DNA from: Phycisphaerales bacterium UBA3190
Lineage (GTDB): Bacteria > Planctomycetota > Phycisphaerae > Phycisphaerales > UBA1924
Length of the DNA stretch: 64,000 bases
NCBI GenBank assembly: GCA_002364005.1
Contig: DEXG01000032.1
Coordinates: 1 to 64,000 of the forward strand
Reading direction: 5' to 3'
The translations under genes were made by a program, and so were the position numbers. Positions 42,708-51,370 of this stretch are shown here, in pieces (within the stretch, counting starts at the first letter, position 1; every line of letters starts with the position of its first letter). The notes beneath the pieces are model-generated. The model had not been told where the DNA came from. It did no database searches and saw nothing but the letters and a program-made list of their open reading frames with translations.

Positions 42708-44738
42708 TCACAACCCCGGCAGCACCGGAGGCCACGCCCGCACGGGCTGGTTGTTGCGTGCATCCTCTGGCGTCTTGGGCGTCGCGTCGAATCCCACTCG
42801 ATCGCAGCCATGCGACTGATCCCAGACCGCATCCCGTGAAGCGTCGCAGTTGGCCACCCAGTGAAACAGGGCACGGTGGTGATCGTGGACATCCACGCCC
42901 CGCCCCAGCACCGCGATGAATCGCAATGCCGATTCCTGCTCGAAGAATGCCCGCAGAACCCGCTGCCCCAGCCCGGCATGCTCCGGCTCATCGACATCCC
43001 GGTCCACCCGGAGAAACAGCCAGCCCGGCGTCGCTTCGGGAGCCGATGCTTCCAGCACCCCATCGATCGACCGGGCGATGCCGACCGCGTGCTCCCGGTC
43101 CTCAACCGTCGGCAGGGCCGTGCGTGGCTTGATCAGTCTTCCATCGAGGTCTTCGCCCGCGATCTTCCGCGTCGCATCAAAGCCCAGCTTCATCCCCGAA
43201 CCCAGGCGCGGTGCGGCATGATCGAGAATGTCCAACGCCCCATGCACCCGCTCGATATCACGCGATGGCTTGCAGTGCTCATACAGCGCCGTCATCACCG
43301 CCGTCAGGTCGTGCACATCGACATCATGATCCACGATGAACAGGTTCTTCGTCCAGGCCATCTGCCCCGCACCCCAAATGCCATGCATGACCTTGCGGGC
43401 ATGCAGCGGGTAGTGCTTGCTGATCTGGATATGGGCGACATTGTGAAACGCGCCGTACATGGGCAGGTCGTAGTCCTCAATATCCGGCAGGATCGTCTTG
43501 AGCAGCGGACGCATGATGCGTTCCGTCGCCTTGCCCAGGAAGTAATCCTCCTGCGGCGGGAGCCCCACGATCGTCGTCGGGTAGACCGCGTTCTGGCGAT
43601 GCGTGAACGCGGTCACCTCAACGATGGGATAGCGATCGGGCATGGAGTAGAAACCGGTGTGGTCCCCGAACGGGCCTTCGAAGACGGCGCCATCACCGAG
43701 CGGGCCGCTGTCGGTTTCACGCGGGTCCCAGCCGGGATACCCCGCATCGGTGCTGACCCTCCCCTCGATCACCATCTCCGCATCAGCAGGCACCCACAGC
43801 GGCACCGTTTTCGCACGGCACAGCCGCACACCCTTGCCCTGCAGGAACCCCGCCATCAGCAGCTCCGAAATCCCCGGCGGCAGCGGGCAGGTCGCGCCAT
43901 AGGGTAAAGCCGAGGGACCACCGAGCGCGATCGCCACGGGCATCGGCTCGCCCAGCTTCTTCCACGATCGCCAATGCGACGCCCCGTCGTGGTGCATGTG
44001 CCAGTGCATCGCCAGCCGGTTCTTGCCCAGCAGCTGCACGCGATACATCCCGATGTTGTGGCTCTTGGGTTTCGGGTCGTCCCGATCGTCGGCATGAATC
44101 GTGTGGATCCCCGCCAGCGTGATGAACCGCCCGCGATACCGCTCGTCCCATTCCTGCTCGCTGATCTCTGGGTGCCCCAGCCCGGCCAGCTGATCGTTGA
44201 TCCCCGCCGGGTACCCCACCGCCTCGAAGTCGCCATCATGTTCCCAGCACCGCAGGATCGGCAACCGGGTCAGGTCGACCTGCTCGCCCGTCTTGACCAC
44301 CTGCTGACACACTCCGGGCGAACGCAGCCGCTTGGGCCCGATCTTCAGCAACGGCGCGAACTGCTTGGCCTTGGCAATCGCCTCACCCAACGATCGCGGC
44401 GGCTCGGGCTTGACCAGCCCACCGATCTGCTCGGCGATGGCATCGAGCGGCCGATCACCCAACGCCATCTCCATACGCCGGTATGATCCAAAGGCATTGA
44501 TCAGCAGCGGAAAATCGCTGCCGATCGGTTTTTCATAGAGCAGGGCCGAGCCGCCCAGGTGCGCAAACTCCGGGTCATTGGCCCGCGAGGATTCCGAGCC
44601 GGGCTTGGGCGCGGCCGTTTTGGATTCCGCGTCCGTTTGTTTAGCGATCTCCAGCACCGGATCGACGCCTTCGCTGATACGCTTCAACTCGCCCGACTGG
44701 TCGAGGGCGTCGATAAACTGGTGCAGATCGCGATACAT
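42708..44738 (-). CDS. ubiD: UbiD-family decarboxylase with extended C-terminus
   Basis: The 676-residue protein belongs to the prenyl-FMN-dependent UbiD decarboxylases: YRDLHQFIDALDQSGELKRI at the start, LTRLPILRCWEHDGD, MYRVQLLGKNRLAMHWHMHH, EGPFGDHTGFYSMP and the late VMHGIWGAGQMAWTKNLFIV. The length exceeds E. coli UbiD (about 490) by an extra C-terminal domain ending with a second copy of the GFDAT phrase (GFDATRK near 545, VGFDATPK near 650). It may act in quinone synthesis or on an aromatic acid; UbiX, which makes prenyl-FMN, is not here. ATG 44738 fits the family; another ATG at 44756 overlaps the divergent gene. Confidence 0.88.
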   Translation of the reverse strand: MYRDLHQFIDALDQSGELKRISEGVDPVLEIAKQTDAESKTAAPKPGSESSRANDPEFAHLGGSALLYEKPIGSDFPLLINAFGSYRRMEMALGDRPLDAIAEQIGGLVKPEPPRSLGEAIAKAKQFAPLLKIGPKRLRSPGVCQQVVKTGEQVDLTRLPILRCWEHDGDFEAVGYPAGINDQLAGLGHPEISEQEWDERYRGRFITLAGIHTIHADDRDDPKPKSHNIGMYRVQLLGKNRLAMHWHMHHDGASHWRSWKKLGEPMPVAIALGGPSALPYGATCPLPPGISELLMAGFLQGKGVRLCRAKTVPLWVPADAEMVIEGRVSTDAGYPGWDPRETDSGPLGDGAVFEGPFGDHTGFYSMPDRYPIVEVTAFTHRQNAVYPTTIVGLPPQEDYFLGKATERIMRPLLKTILPDIEDYDLPMYGAFHNVAHIQISKHYPLHARKVMHGIWGAGQMAWTKNLFIVDHDVDVHDLTAVMTALYEHCKPSRDIERVHGALDILDHAAPRLGSGMKLGFDATRKIAGEDLDGRLIKPRTALPTVEDREHAVGIARSIDGVLEASAPEATPGWLFLRVDRDVDEPEHAGLGQRVLRAFFEQESALRFIAVLGRGVDVHDHHRALFHWVANCDASRDAVWDQSHGCDRVGFDATPKTPEDARNNQPVRAWPPVLPGL

Positions 44739-44754
44739 GCCGAAGGATATGTCC

Positions 44755-45414
44755 ATGAGTGAACCAAAGCCGACCGAAAGCGCGAGCGATCCCCAGCCCG
44801 CGTTTGTCTACGCCACCACCCGCGACTGGCCGGGCTACTTCGAAGTGACCCAGGGGCGTCCGCCCCGCGAAACGCTGCTCCACGCGTTGGAGCTGTATTC
44901 GAACGAACCAACCGATCAGACGCGCTGTGCCGTCGATCTCGGCTGCGGCGAGGGACGCGACACCGCCGAGCTCCTCCGCGCCGGATGGCGTGTCCACGCG
45001 ATCGACGGCCACCCCGACGGGCTCACCCGCCTCATGCACCGAAACGACCACGACGCCCACGATCGCCTGACCATGCAGCTGGCCCCCTTCGAACGCATCG
45101 ATCCCCCCCGCTGCGACCTGCTCAACGCAAGCTTCTCGCTCCCATTCTGCGAACCCGCCCACTTCGAGTCCCTCTGGGACCGCATCGTCGAAGCGATCAA
45201 CGAGGGCGGACGGTTCTCAGGCCAGCTCTTCGGCGATCGTGACTCATGGGCCGCCATCCCCGACCGCTCACACCACACCCGCGAGCAGGTCGAAGCATTT
45301 CTTGCCCCATTTTCCATCGAAATGCTGAAAGAAGAAGAGCGAGAAGGCCAAGACTGCAATGGGATCAGCAAACACTGGCATGTCTATCACATTGTCGCTC
45401 GCAAGAACGGGTAG
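44755..45414 (+). CDS. Class I SAM-dependent methyltransferase (TehB-like)
   Basis: The 219-residue protein has the SAM-binding motif AVDLGCGEGRDTAELLRAGW, an acidic end of strand 2 (VHAIDGHPDGLTRL) and a later NASFSLPFCEP strand. The pattern is close to TehB-like small-molecule methyltransferases. The substrate is not predictable. Its ATG lies in overlap with an alternative start of the divergent ubiD, so the two share a promoter region of at most a few bases between coding parts. An ABC exporter follows after 30 bases. Confidence 0.82.
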   Translation: MSEPKPTESASDPQPAFVYATTRDWPGYFEVTQGRPPRETLLHALELYSNEPTDQTRCAVDLGCGEGRDTAELLRAGWRVHAIDGHPDGLTRLMHRNDHDAHDRLTMQLAPFERIDPPRCDLLNASFSLPFCEPAHFESLWDRIVEAINEGGRFSGQLFGDRDSWAAIPDRSHHTREQVEAFLAPFSIEMLKEEEREGQDCNGISKHWHVYHIVARKNG

Positions 45415-45444
45415 ACTCATCGAACACCTTCGGGAGATTCATAT

Positions 45445-46419
45445 ATGGAAGCGGTGATCGATGTTCGCGGCGTAGAGAAAATGTACAAGGGGCGGGTCCA
45501 CGCGCTCCGTGGTGTCGACCTCAAAGTCGGCAGCGGCGAGATCTTCGGCCTGCTCGGCCCCAACGGCGCAGGCAAGTCCACGCTCGTCAAGGTCCTGCTC
45601 ACCGTGATCCGCGCCACCAAATGCGAGGGCTCACTCCTGGGCGCCAAGGTCGGCGACAAGAGCGTGCTCAGCCAGGTTGGCTACCTGCCCGAACACCACA
45701 ACTTCCCCAAGTACCTCACCAGCCGACAGCTGCTCCGCCACTTCGGGGCCATGGCTGGCGTCGATCGCTCGGTTCGTAACAGCAAAGCCGAGGAACTCCT
45801 CGAACTGGTCGGCATGAAAGACTGGTCCGACAGCAAGCTCGGGAGCTACTCCAAGGGCATGCGCCAACGCGTCGGCATCGCCCAGGCGCTCATGAACGAC
45901 CCGAAGCTCGTCATCCTCGACGAACCAACCGACGGCGTCGACCCCATCGGCCGCAAGGACATCCGCGAAATCCTCACCCGACTCAAAGACGAGGGACGCA
46001 CCGTCTTCCTCAACTCCCACCTGCTCAGCGAGCTTGAGATGGTCTGCGACCGCGTCGCCATCATGGTCCACGGGCTCATGCGTCAGCAGGGCACCATTGA
46101 AGAACTCACCGACGGCCAGAGCGGATACGCCATCCGAGCGACCACCGCGATCGGCAGCGATGTCCGATCAACGGTCCAAGCCAAGCTGCAGGGCGTCGAC
46201 GCCATCGAGACCAAGGACCCAACCGAGCTGGTCTTTGCGACCAGCGATGCCGAGGTCGTCCAGCCCGTCATCGATACCCTGCGATCACAAGGTGTCTCCA
46301 TCAAAGCGTTCGGATTCCGACGCCCATCACTCGAAGATCTGTTCGTGAAAGCGGTCCAAGAGCACCCCGGTGGCGCCACGCCCGGTGCCCAACGAAACAA
46401 GAAGGGGGCACGCTCATGA
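45445..46419 (+). CDS. ABC transporter ATP-binding protein
   Basis: The 324-residue ATPase has Walker A (GLLGPNGAGKSTLVKVLL), the signature SKGMRQRVGIAQAL, Walker B (LVILDEPTDGVDP) and the switch histidine in VFLNSHLLSE. This is the DrrA/NatA-like class that pairs with ABC-2 permeases, and its C-terminal 100 residues form the usual accessory domain. Stop overlaps the permease start by four bases (ATGA). Substrate unknown. Confidence 0.92.
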   Translation: MEAVIDVRGVEKMYKGRVHALRGVDLKVGSGEIFGLLGPNGAGKSTLVKVLLTVIRATKCEGSLLGAKVGDKSVLSQVGYLPEHHNFPKYLTSRQLLRHFGAMAGVDRSVRNSKAEELLELVGMKDWSDSKLGSYSKGMRQRVGIAQALMNDPKLVILDEPTDGVDPIGRKDIREILTRLKDEGRTVFLNSHLLSELEMVCDRVAIMVHGLMRQQGTIEELTDGQSGYAIRATTAIGSDVRSTVQAKLQGVDAIETKDPTELVFATSDAEVVQPVIDTLRSQGVSIKAFGFRRPSLEDLFVKAVQEHPGGATPGAQRNKKGARS

Positions 46420-47576
46420 TCCTGATGCAAACCAAAGCGATGTTCATCGACGCCTACCGCGAGTTGAACGCCAAGAAGCTCTTCTGGATCACCCTGGGCC
46501 TCAACCTGTTCGCGGTCATCATATTCGCATCCCTGGGCATCAATGAACGCGGCTTCAGTATCCTCTTCTGGACATTCGAGGGTCGATTCAACACATCCGT
46601 GCTCTCCGAAGCCGCGTTCTACAAACTCGAGTTCCTGACCTGGGGCGTCCCCTGGTGGCTCAGCAAACTGGCAACCACCTTGGCGCTGATCTCCACCGCG
46701 AGCATCATCCCCGATCTCGTCTCAGGCGGCACTATCGAGCCCCAGCTTTCCAAGCCCATCGGTCGCGTTCGCCTGTTCCTCACCAAGTACCTCACCGGGC
46801 TGCTCTTCGTCGCGGTCCAGATCTTCGTCTTCAGCTTCGGCAGCTTCCTCGTGCTGGGGATCCGTGCCGGCAGCTGGGAGTTCGGGCTCTTCCTCGCCGT
46901 CCCCATCGTCCTGGCCTTCTTCAGCTACATCTTCGCTTTCTGCGCGTTCATGGGCCTGCTCACACGCTCGACCATCGCCGCCCTGCTGCTGACCATGCTC
47001 TTCTGGTTCACACTCTTCGTCGTCCACACGGGCGAGGGGATCATGATCTTCCAGCGCGAAGAGGCCGCGCTCCGTATGGAAGACGGCCCCGAAAAAATCG
47101 CCGCCCAGGAACGCTTCGCCACGCGACGCATCGAACAACTCCGCGAGCAAGGCAGGCCCATCCCCGGCGAGGGCGACGAGCCACTCCCCGAGGGCATCCC
47201 CGACGCGCTCCAAGCCATCAACCCCACACTCGGCAGCGCCCGCGAAGAACTGGCAAGCGCCGAGACCGCCTACGAAACCTGGTCCACTTGGGCACGCGTC
47301 ACATCGGGGCTCAAGTTCGTCCTGCCCAAGACACAAGAGACGATCGGCCTGCTCGAACGCAACCTCATCAGCGAGGACGAGGTCAGCGGCCTGACCGACA
47401 TGATCGAGCAGATGAACCAGGAAGGCGGCGGGAACTCGGGCGACCCGAGACTCGGCGAACGCGTCGAAGCGGTTTACGACGCACGCTCCATCGGCTGGAT
47501 CCTCGGCACCTCATTCGTCTTCGAGGGCGTCCTGCTCGGGGTCTGCTGCCTGATCTTCGCCCGTCGCGACTTCTAG
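46416..47576 (+). CDS. ABC-2 type transporter permease
   Basis: The 386-residue membrane protein is the permease partner of the preceding ATPase. Six hydrophobic segments are visible, the first near residue 22 (LFWITLGLNLFAVIIFA), a cluster between 75 and 210 and the last at the C-terminus (GWILGTSFVFEGVLLGVCCL). A hydrophilic domain of about 130 residues (about 215-350), rich in Glu and Arg, sits before the last helix and probably faces the periplasm. Ends convergent with proC, overlapping its stop by four bases. Confidence 0.88.
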   Translation: MILMQTKAMFIDAYRELNAKKLFWITLGLNLFAVIIFASLGINERGFSILFWTFEGRFNTSVLSEAAFYKLEFLTWGVPWWLSKLATTLALISTASIIPDLVSGGTIEPQLSKPIGRVRLFLTKYLTGLLFVAVQIFVFSFGSFLVLGIRAGSWEFGLFLAVPIVLAFFSYIFAFCAFMGLLTRSTIAALLLTMLFWFTLFVVHTGEGIMIFQREEAALRMEDGPEKIAAQERFATRRIEQLREQGRPIPGEGDEPLPEGIPDALQAINPTLGSAREELASAETAYETWSTWARVTSGLKFVLPKTQETIGLLERNLISEDEVSGLTDMIEQMNQEGGGNSGDPRLGERVEAVYDARSIGWILGTSFVFEGVLLGVCCLIFARRDF

Positions 47577-48412
47577 CTCGACCGACCCAGTTCCACGCCA
47601 CGATCCCGCGCCGCCGTAATCGCGGCCACAATCGCCCCCATCACCCCATGCTCATCGAGCGTGGTTGTGGCGGCATAGGTCGTCCCGTTCTTGCTGGTCA
47701 CCTTGGCACGCAACGCGCCGGGCATCTCATCACTATTGCCCAGCAGTGTCGCCGAACCCAGCACCGTCTGGCGCACGATGGTGCTCGCCTGCTCACGGGT
47801 AAAACCAACCGACTCGGCGGCTTGCATCATCCCCTCGGCAAGATAGAAGATGTACGCCGGGCCCGAACCCGCCACCGCCGTGAAACCATCGATGAGCGAT
47901 TCCGGAATCTCGATGACCTCCCCCACAGCCAAGAAGAGGCGACGCACAGATTCAAGATCATCCGCATGTGCCCCCTGATCATTGGCGATCGCGCTCATCC
48001 CCAACCCGATCTGGGCCGGGGTGTTGGGCATGACCCGAATCACCCGATCCTCCTCGCGCACCAAGCCGCGGATCGCATCGATCTTTGTCCCAGCCAGAAT
48101 CGAGACGAAGGTACTGGGCGGGGTCTGCTGCCCGCGCATCGCCTCGACGAGGGGAGGCAGGGCCTCAGCGAGGATCTGCGGCTTCACAGCCAGCAGCACC
48201 AGCGGACGCCCACCTTCCTGCCGCGTAAGCCAGCTGATCGCATCTGAGGGGCTGTTGAACGCATGTTCGAAGAGTTCCCGCCGATCGGCATTGGGATCGA
48301 GCGCCGCAACGAGGCCTGGGTTGAGCGTGCCGCCGTTCTGAGCCCCGGCCATGATCGCGTGGGCCATATTGCCCGCGCCCAGCGTCAGGAGTGGTGATTC
48401 GAGTGTCTGCAT
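47573..48412 (-). CDS. proC: Pyrroline-5-carboxylate reductase
   Basis: The 279-residue enzyme makes proline from pyrroline-5-carboxylate with NAD(P)H. Features: LLTLGAGNMAHAIMAG (Rossmann), VLLAVKPQILAEALP, IRVMPNTPAQIGLGMSAI, and AVAGSGPAYIFYLAEGMMQA, followed by the C-terminal helix phrase GLTREQA-like VGFTREQASTIVRQTVLGSA and LRAKVTSKNGTT. Length matches the family. It is divergent from accA with 79 bases between starts. Confidence 0.94.
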   Translation of the reverse strand: MQTLESPLLTLGAGNMAHAIMAGAQNGGTLNPGLVAALDPNADRRELFEHAFNSPSDAISWLTRQEGGRPLVLLAVKPQILAEALPPLVEAMRGQQTPPSTFVSILAGTKIDAIRGLVREEDRVIRVMPNTPAQIGLGMSAIANDQGAHADDLESVRRLFLAVGEVIEIPESLIDGFTAVAGSGPAYIFYLAEGMMQAAESVGFTREQASTIVRQTVLGSATLLGNSDEMPGALRAKVTSKNGTTYAATTTLDEHGVMGAIVAAITAARDRGVELGRSS

Positions 48413-48491
48413 GCTTCACTGTACCCTTTGCATCGCTTGGATGGTACAATTCAGCGTCCGAGCCCCAGTGATCGCCGTTTGCGAGGTATCC

Positions 48492-49544
48492 ATGTCGAGT
48501 TTCTATCAGCTTGCGTTCGAAAAACCCATTGTTGAACTCGATGCCCGAATCGAGCAAGCCCAGCATGTGGGCCAAGCGGAGATCCCCGCACTCGGAGGCG
48601 TCGCCGAACAAGCCGGCAGCGATCCCGCATCGGCCAAGGACGATCTCAAGAAGCTGATCAAGCAACGAGAGAAGACCCTCAAGAAGATCTACAAGGATCT
48701 CTCGCCCTGGAACACCGTCCGCGTCGCACGCCACCCCGAGCGTCCGCAGACACGCGACTACATCGAGTACATGTGCCGCGACTTCGCCGAACTCTCAGGC
48801 GACCGCCGCTTCGGAGATGACCCAGCGCTGGTCACCGGCTTCGGTCGTATTGGCGGGCGCAAGTGCCTCATCGTCGGGCACCAGAAAGGCAAGACCACGC
48901 AGGAGAAGCTCGCCTGCCACTTCGGCTGCGCTCACCCCGAGGGCTACCGCAAAGCACTCGCGAAGATGAAGATCGCCGAGAAGTTCAATCTCCCCATCGT
49001 GACCTTCGTCGACACCCCCGGTGCGTATCCCGGGCTGGGTGCCGAGGAACGGGGCCAGGCCGAAGCGATCGCCAAGAACCTCATGGAGATGGCCCGCATC
49101 AAAGTCCCAATCGTGAGCATCATCATCGGAGAGGGCGGCTCTGGCGGTGCCTTGGGGATCGCCGTCGCCGATCGTGTCGCCATGCTTGCGTACTCGTGGT
49201 ACTCGGTGATCTCGCCCGAGGGCTGCGCCGCGATCCTCTGGAAAGAGGCCAACGAGACCACCAACACCGCCGCGGCCGACGCCCTGCACCTGACGGCCAA
49301 GGATAATCTCAAGCTGGGGATTGTCGATTCGGTCATCGAAGAGCCCCTGGGCGGGGCACACCGGGACCATGCGACGGCCTCAGCGAATCTGGAGGCCTGG
49401 ATCGTCGCCGAACTCGATGAACTCTCCAAAATGAGCCCCGAAGCCCTCGTGAACGCCCGTTACGAGCGATTCAGGCGTCTGGGAGAGTACGACGAGTACA
49501 CCGAAACCGCCCCAGATCAGGCCGAAGAGACCCAACCGGCCTGA
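48492..49544 (+). CDS. accA: Acetyl-CoA carboxylase carboxyltransferase subunit alpha
   Basis: The 350-residue protein is the alpha subunit of carboxyltransferase, which with AccD transfers the carboxyl group from biotin to acetyl-CoA, the first step of fatty acid synthesis. It shows the family phrases FEKPIVELDARIEQ, VRVARHPERPQTRDYIEYMC, GHQKGKTTQEKLACHFGCAH, IVTFVDTPGAYPGLGAEERG, IIGEGGSGGALGIAVADRV and YSVISPEGCAAILWK. ATG 48492 fits the family length. Confidence 0.95.
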   Translation: MSSFYQLAFEKPIVELDARIEQAQHVGQAEIPALGGVAEQAGSDPASAKDDLKKLIKQREKTLKKIYKDLSPWNTVRVARHPERPQTRDYIEYMCRDFAELSGDRRFGDDPALVTGFGRIGGRKCLIVGHQKGKTTQEKLACHFGCAHPEGYRKALAKMKIAEKFNLPIVTFVDTPGAYPGLGAEERGQAEAIAKNLMEMARIKVPIVSIIIGEGGSGGALGIAVADRVAMLAYSWYSVISPEGCAAILWKEANETTNTAAADALHLTAKDNLKLGIVDSVIEEPLGGAHRDHATASANLEAWIVAELDELSKMSPEALVNARYERFRRLGEYDEYTETAPDQAEETQPA

Positions 49545-49657
49545 AGTTCGGCGTATATTCGGTCGACACTTTGACCCAAACCCGGCGTGCGCCTAACCTT
49601 GTGCCCGAATGACGAGACCTGGCGGTTTCGCAAAGGTTCTTGCGTGAGGGATGCCGC

Positions 49658-50707
49658 TTGGCAAAGAAAAAAGCAGCAAAGAAGAAGACCTCGAAGAAGA
49701 CCACCAAGAAGACCGCTGCTCGCAGCGCGTCGGGGTCATCTGCTGGTACCAAGAAGCCCGTCAAAAAACAGGCCGCGAAGAAAACCACCAAGAAGAAAGT
49801 GACGAAGAAAAAAGTCACCAAGAAGACCACTACAAAGAAGGTCACCAAGAAGGTCACGAAGAAGAAAGCCGTGAAGAAAAAGGTGGCCAAGAAGAGCGCG
49901 TCCAAGAAGACCGCCAAGGCGTCTTCGAAGAAAGCCTCCACCAAGAAGACCGCAAAGAAGGCCCCCGCAAAGCCCGCGGCCAAGAAGACCACGATAAAGT
50001 CTGCTGCGAAAACAACAAAGAAGACTTCAAAGAAGACTTCGAAGAAGACCACGAAGAAGGCATCGACAACAACCAAGTCATCGCCCGAAACCGCTGGTTC
50101 AAAGACCAATGCCAAGTCGCCTGCCTCCGACGCCAAGTCGAAGCCCGGTGGTTCAGGCAACAGCAAGCGTCGCCGGTCTCCCAAGTCCAAGAAGCCCGAA
50201 CTGGTGATGCCCGTTCGCCCGCTCCTGCTCGGCCCCAACGGCCCGTCGCTTAAGCCGCTGATCCCGTCCGGGAAAGACAACCCGCGTGCAGAATCGGTGC
50301 TCGACAATGTGACCTCGCGTCGCAAGAAGACTCCGCTGACAAAGACACAGCTCGAGAAGTACCGCTCCGTGCTCCTGGAAAAACGCGCCGAGCTGCTGGG
50401 CGAGATGCGCAGTCTCGAAGACGAGGCCCTGCGTGGTGACTCCGGTCGCAACAGCCACACATCACAGCACCTCGACGATGCGGGCTCTGAGAGCTATGAG
50501 CAATCGCTCAATCTCAACCTCGCCGCCGCGGACCGCGATCGGATCGTCGAGATCGACGCCGCTCTCGAACGCATCGAGAATCGCACCTACGGGCTCTGCG
50601 AGATGACCTTCGAGCCCATCAAGAAGGCGCGCCTCGACGAGATCCCATGGACGAGGTACACCATCGAAGCGGCAAGGGAACTCGATCGTCGAGGCGGGCG
50701 GTCTTGA
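49658..50707 (+). CDS. DksA/TraR-like protein with a long lysine-rich tail
   Basis: The 349-residue protein has an extreme N-terminal half (about residues 1-170) made of Lys, Ala, Thr and Ser in KKTTKK-like repeats, similar to histone H1, then a DksA-like C-terminal part: LEKYRSVLLEKRAELLGEMR coiled coil and ENRTYGLCEMTFEPIKKARL. The zinc finger has lost three of its four cysteines (CEMT, then TIEA). TTG 49658 has GAGGG seven bases upstream and starts MAKKK; TTG 49640 is less likely. The stop overlaps the lspA start. DksA binds RNA polymerase; the tail suggests DNA binding as well, which is inferred. Confidence 0.85.
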   Translation: MAKKKAAKKKTSKKTTKKTAARSASGSSAGTKKPVKKQAAKKTTKKKVTKKKVTKKTTTKKVTKKVTKKKAVKKKVAKKSASKKTAKASSKKASTKKTAKKAPAKPAAKKTTIKSAAKTTKKTSKKTSKKTTKKASTTTKSSPETAGSKTNAKSPASDAKSKPGGSGNSKRRRSPKSKKPELVMPVRPLLLGPNGPSLKPLIPSGKDNPRAESVLDNVTSRRKKTPLTKTQLEKYRSVLLEKRAELLGEMRSLEDEALRGDSGRNSHTSQHLDDAGSESYEQSLNLNLAAADRDRIVEIDAALERIENRTYGLCEMTFEPIKKARLDEIPWTRYTIEAARELDRRGGRS

Positions 50708-51369
50708 CTCAGGAGAAGCCAGCAGGGTCACACCGGTCAGCGGCCAGATGTCCCAGAGCGTGGACCATCCTGCTGCTGACTTCCATGCTCGGCCTATTCG
50801 CCGACCTCTGGACCAAGTGGTACGCCTTCAAACATGTCGCCGGGTTCCCCGTCGACATCAAACGCCAGGATGTGCTCTCCGTCCCCGACCTGGGGATGCT
50901 AATCCCGCACCACGATCCCGCAACCGTCATCGACCGCGTGCTCGAGTTCACGCTCGTGCTCAACCCCGGCGCGGTGTTCGGCATCGGTGCCGGCCAACGC
51001 TGGTTCTTCATCATCTTCACCGTCATCGCCTGCGTCGTCGCCGTCGCGCTCTTCGTACGCTGGTCGCGGGCACAGGACTGGCTGGCCCACAGCGGCTTCG
51101 GCCTCATCATCGCCGGCGGGCTGGGCAACCTCTACGACCGCCTCGTCTTCGCCTGCGTGCGAGACTTCATCCACCCCCTCCCCGGTGTAAACCTGCCCTT
51201 CGGGCTCAGCTGGCCCGGCGGGAACACCGAGGTCTGGCCCTATGTCTCCAATGTCGCCGACGCGTTCCTCATCGTGGGCATCGTCTTCCTGATGATCCAC
51301 GCCTGGCGTCTCCCCGATGGACAGGAAACGCCCGACGAGGCCCCCGCCGAGTCCAAACCGAACACCTGA
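50704..51369 (+). CDS. lspA: Lipoprotein signal peptidase
   Basis: The 221-residue inner membrane protease cleaves prolipoproteins after lipidation. The two catalytic aspartates are at about 145 (GNLYDRL) and 186 (NVADAF), and the family phrase LVLNPGAVFGIGAGQ is present. Four membrane helices are visible. Loops between helix one and the NPGA motif, and between the aspartates, are longer than in E. coli (164 residues). TTG 50704 overlaps the previous stop (TTGA), so translation is coupled to the DksA-like gene, a pairing also common elsewhere. Confidence 0.93.
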   Translation: MTQEKPAGSHRSAARCPRAWTILLLTSMLGLFADLWTKWYAFKHVAGFPVDIKRQDVLSVPDLGMLIPHHDPATVIDRVLEFTLVLNPGAVFGIGAGQRWFFIIFTVIACVVAVALFVRWSRAQDWLAHSGFGLIIAGGLGNLYDRLVFACVRDFIHPLPGVNLPFGLSWPGGNTEVWPYVSNVADAFLIVGIVFLMIHAWRLPDGQETPDEAPAESKPNT

Positions 51370-51370
51370 A

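Noticed and set aside
42861..43907. 348-codon frame antisense to ubiD
   Set aside because: Arg/His/Pro-rich shadow of a real gene with clear UbiD motifs.
46655..48247. 530-codon frame overlapping the ABC permease and proC
   Set aside because: Extreme Arg/His/Pro composition and overlap with two genes with firm family motifs.
49658..50140. Lysine-codon repeats as a DNA microsatellite
   Set aside because: The repeats keep the reading frame and mix AAG and AAA with Ala/Thr/Ser codons, so they are a coding tail and not a simple DNA repeat.
49651..50253. 200-codon acidic frame overlapping the lysine-rich DksA-like gene
   Set aside because: It is the Glu/Asp/Gln-rich reading of AAG repeats in another frame; the Lys frame has the ribosome site and the DksA part.
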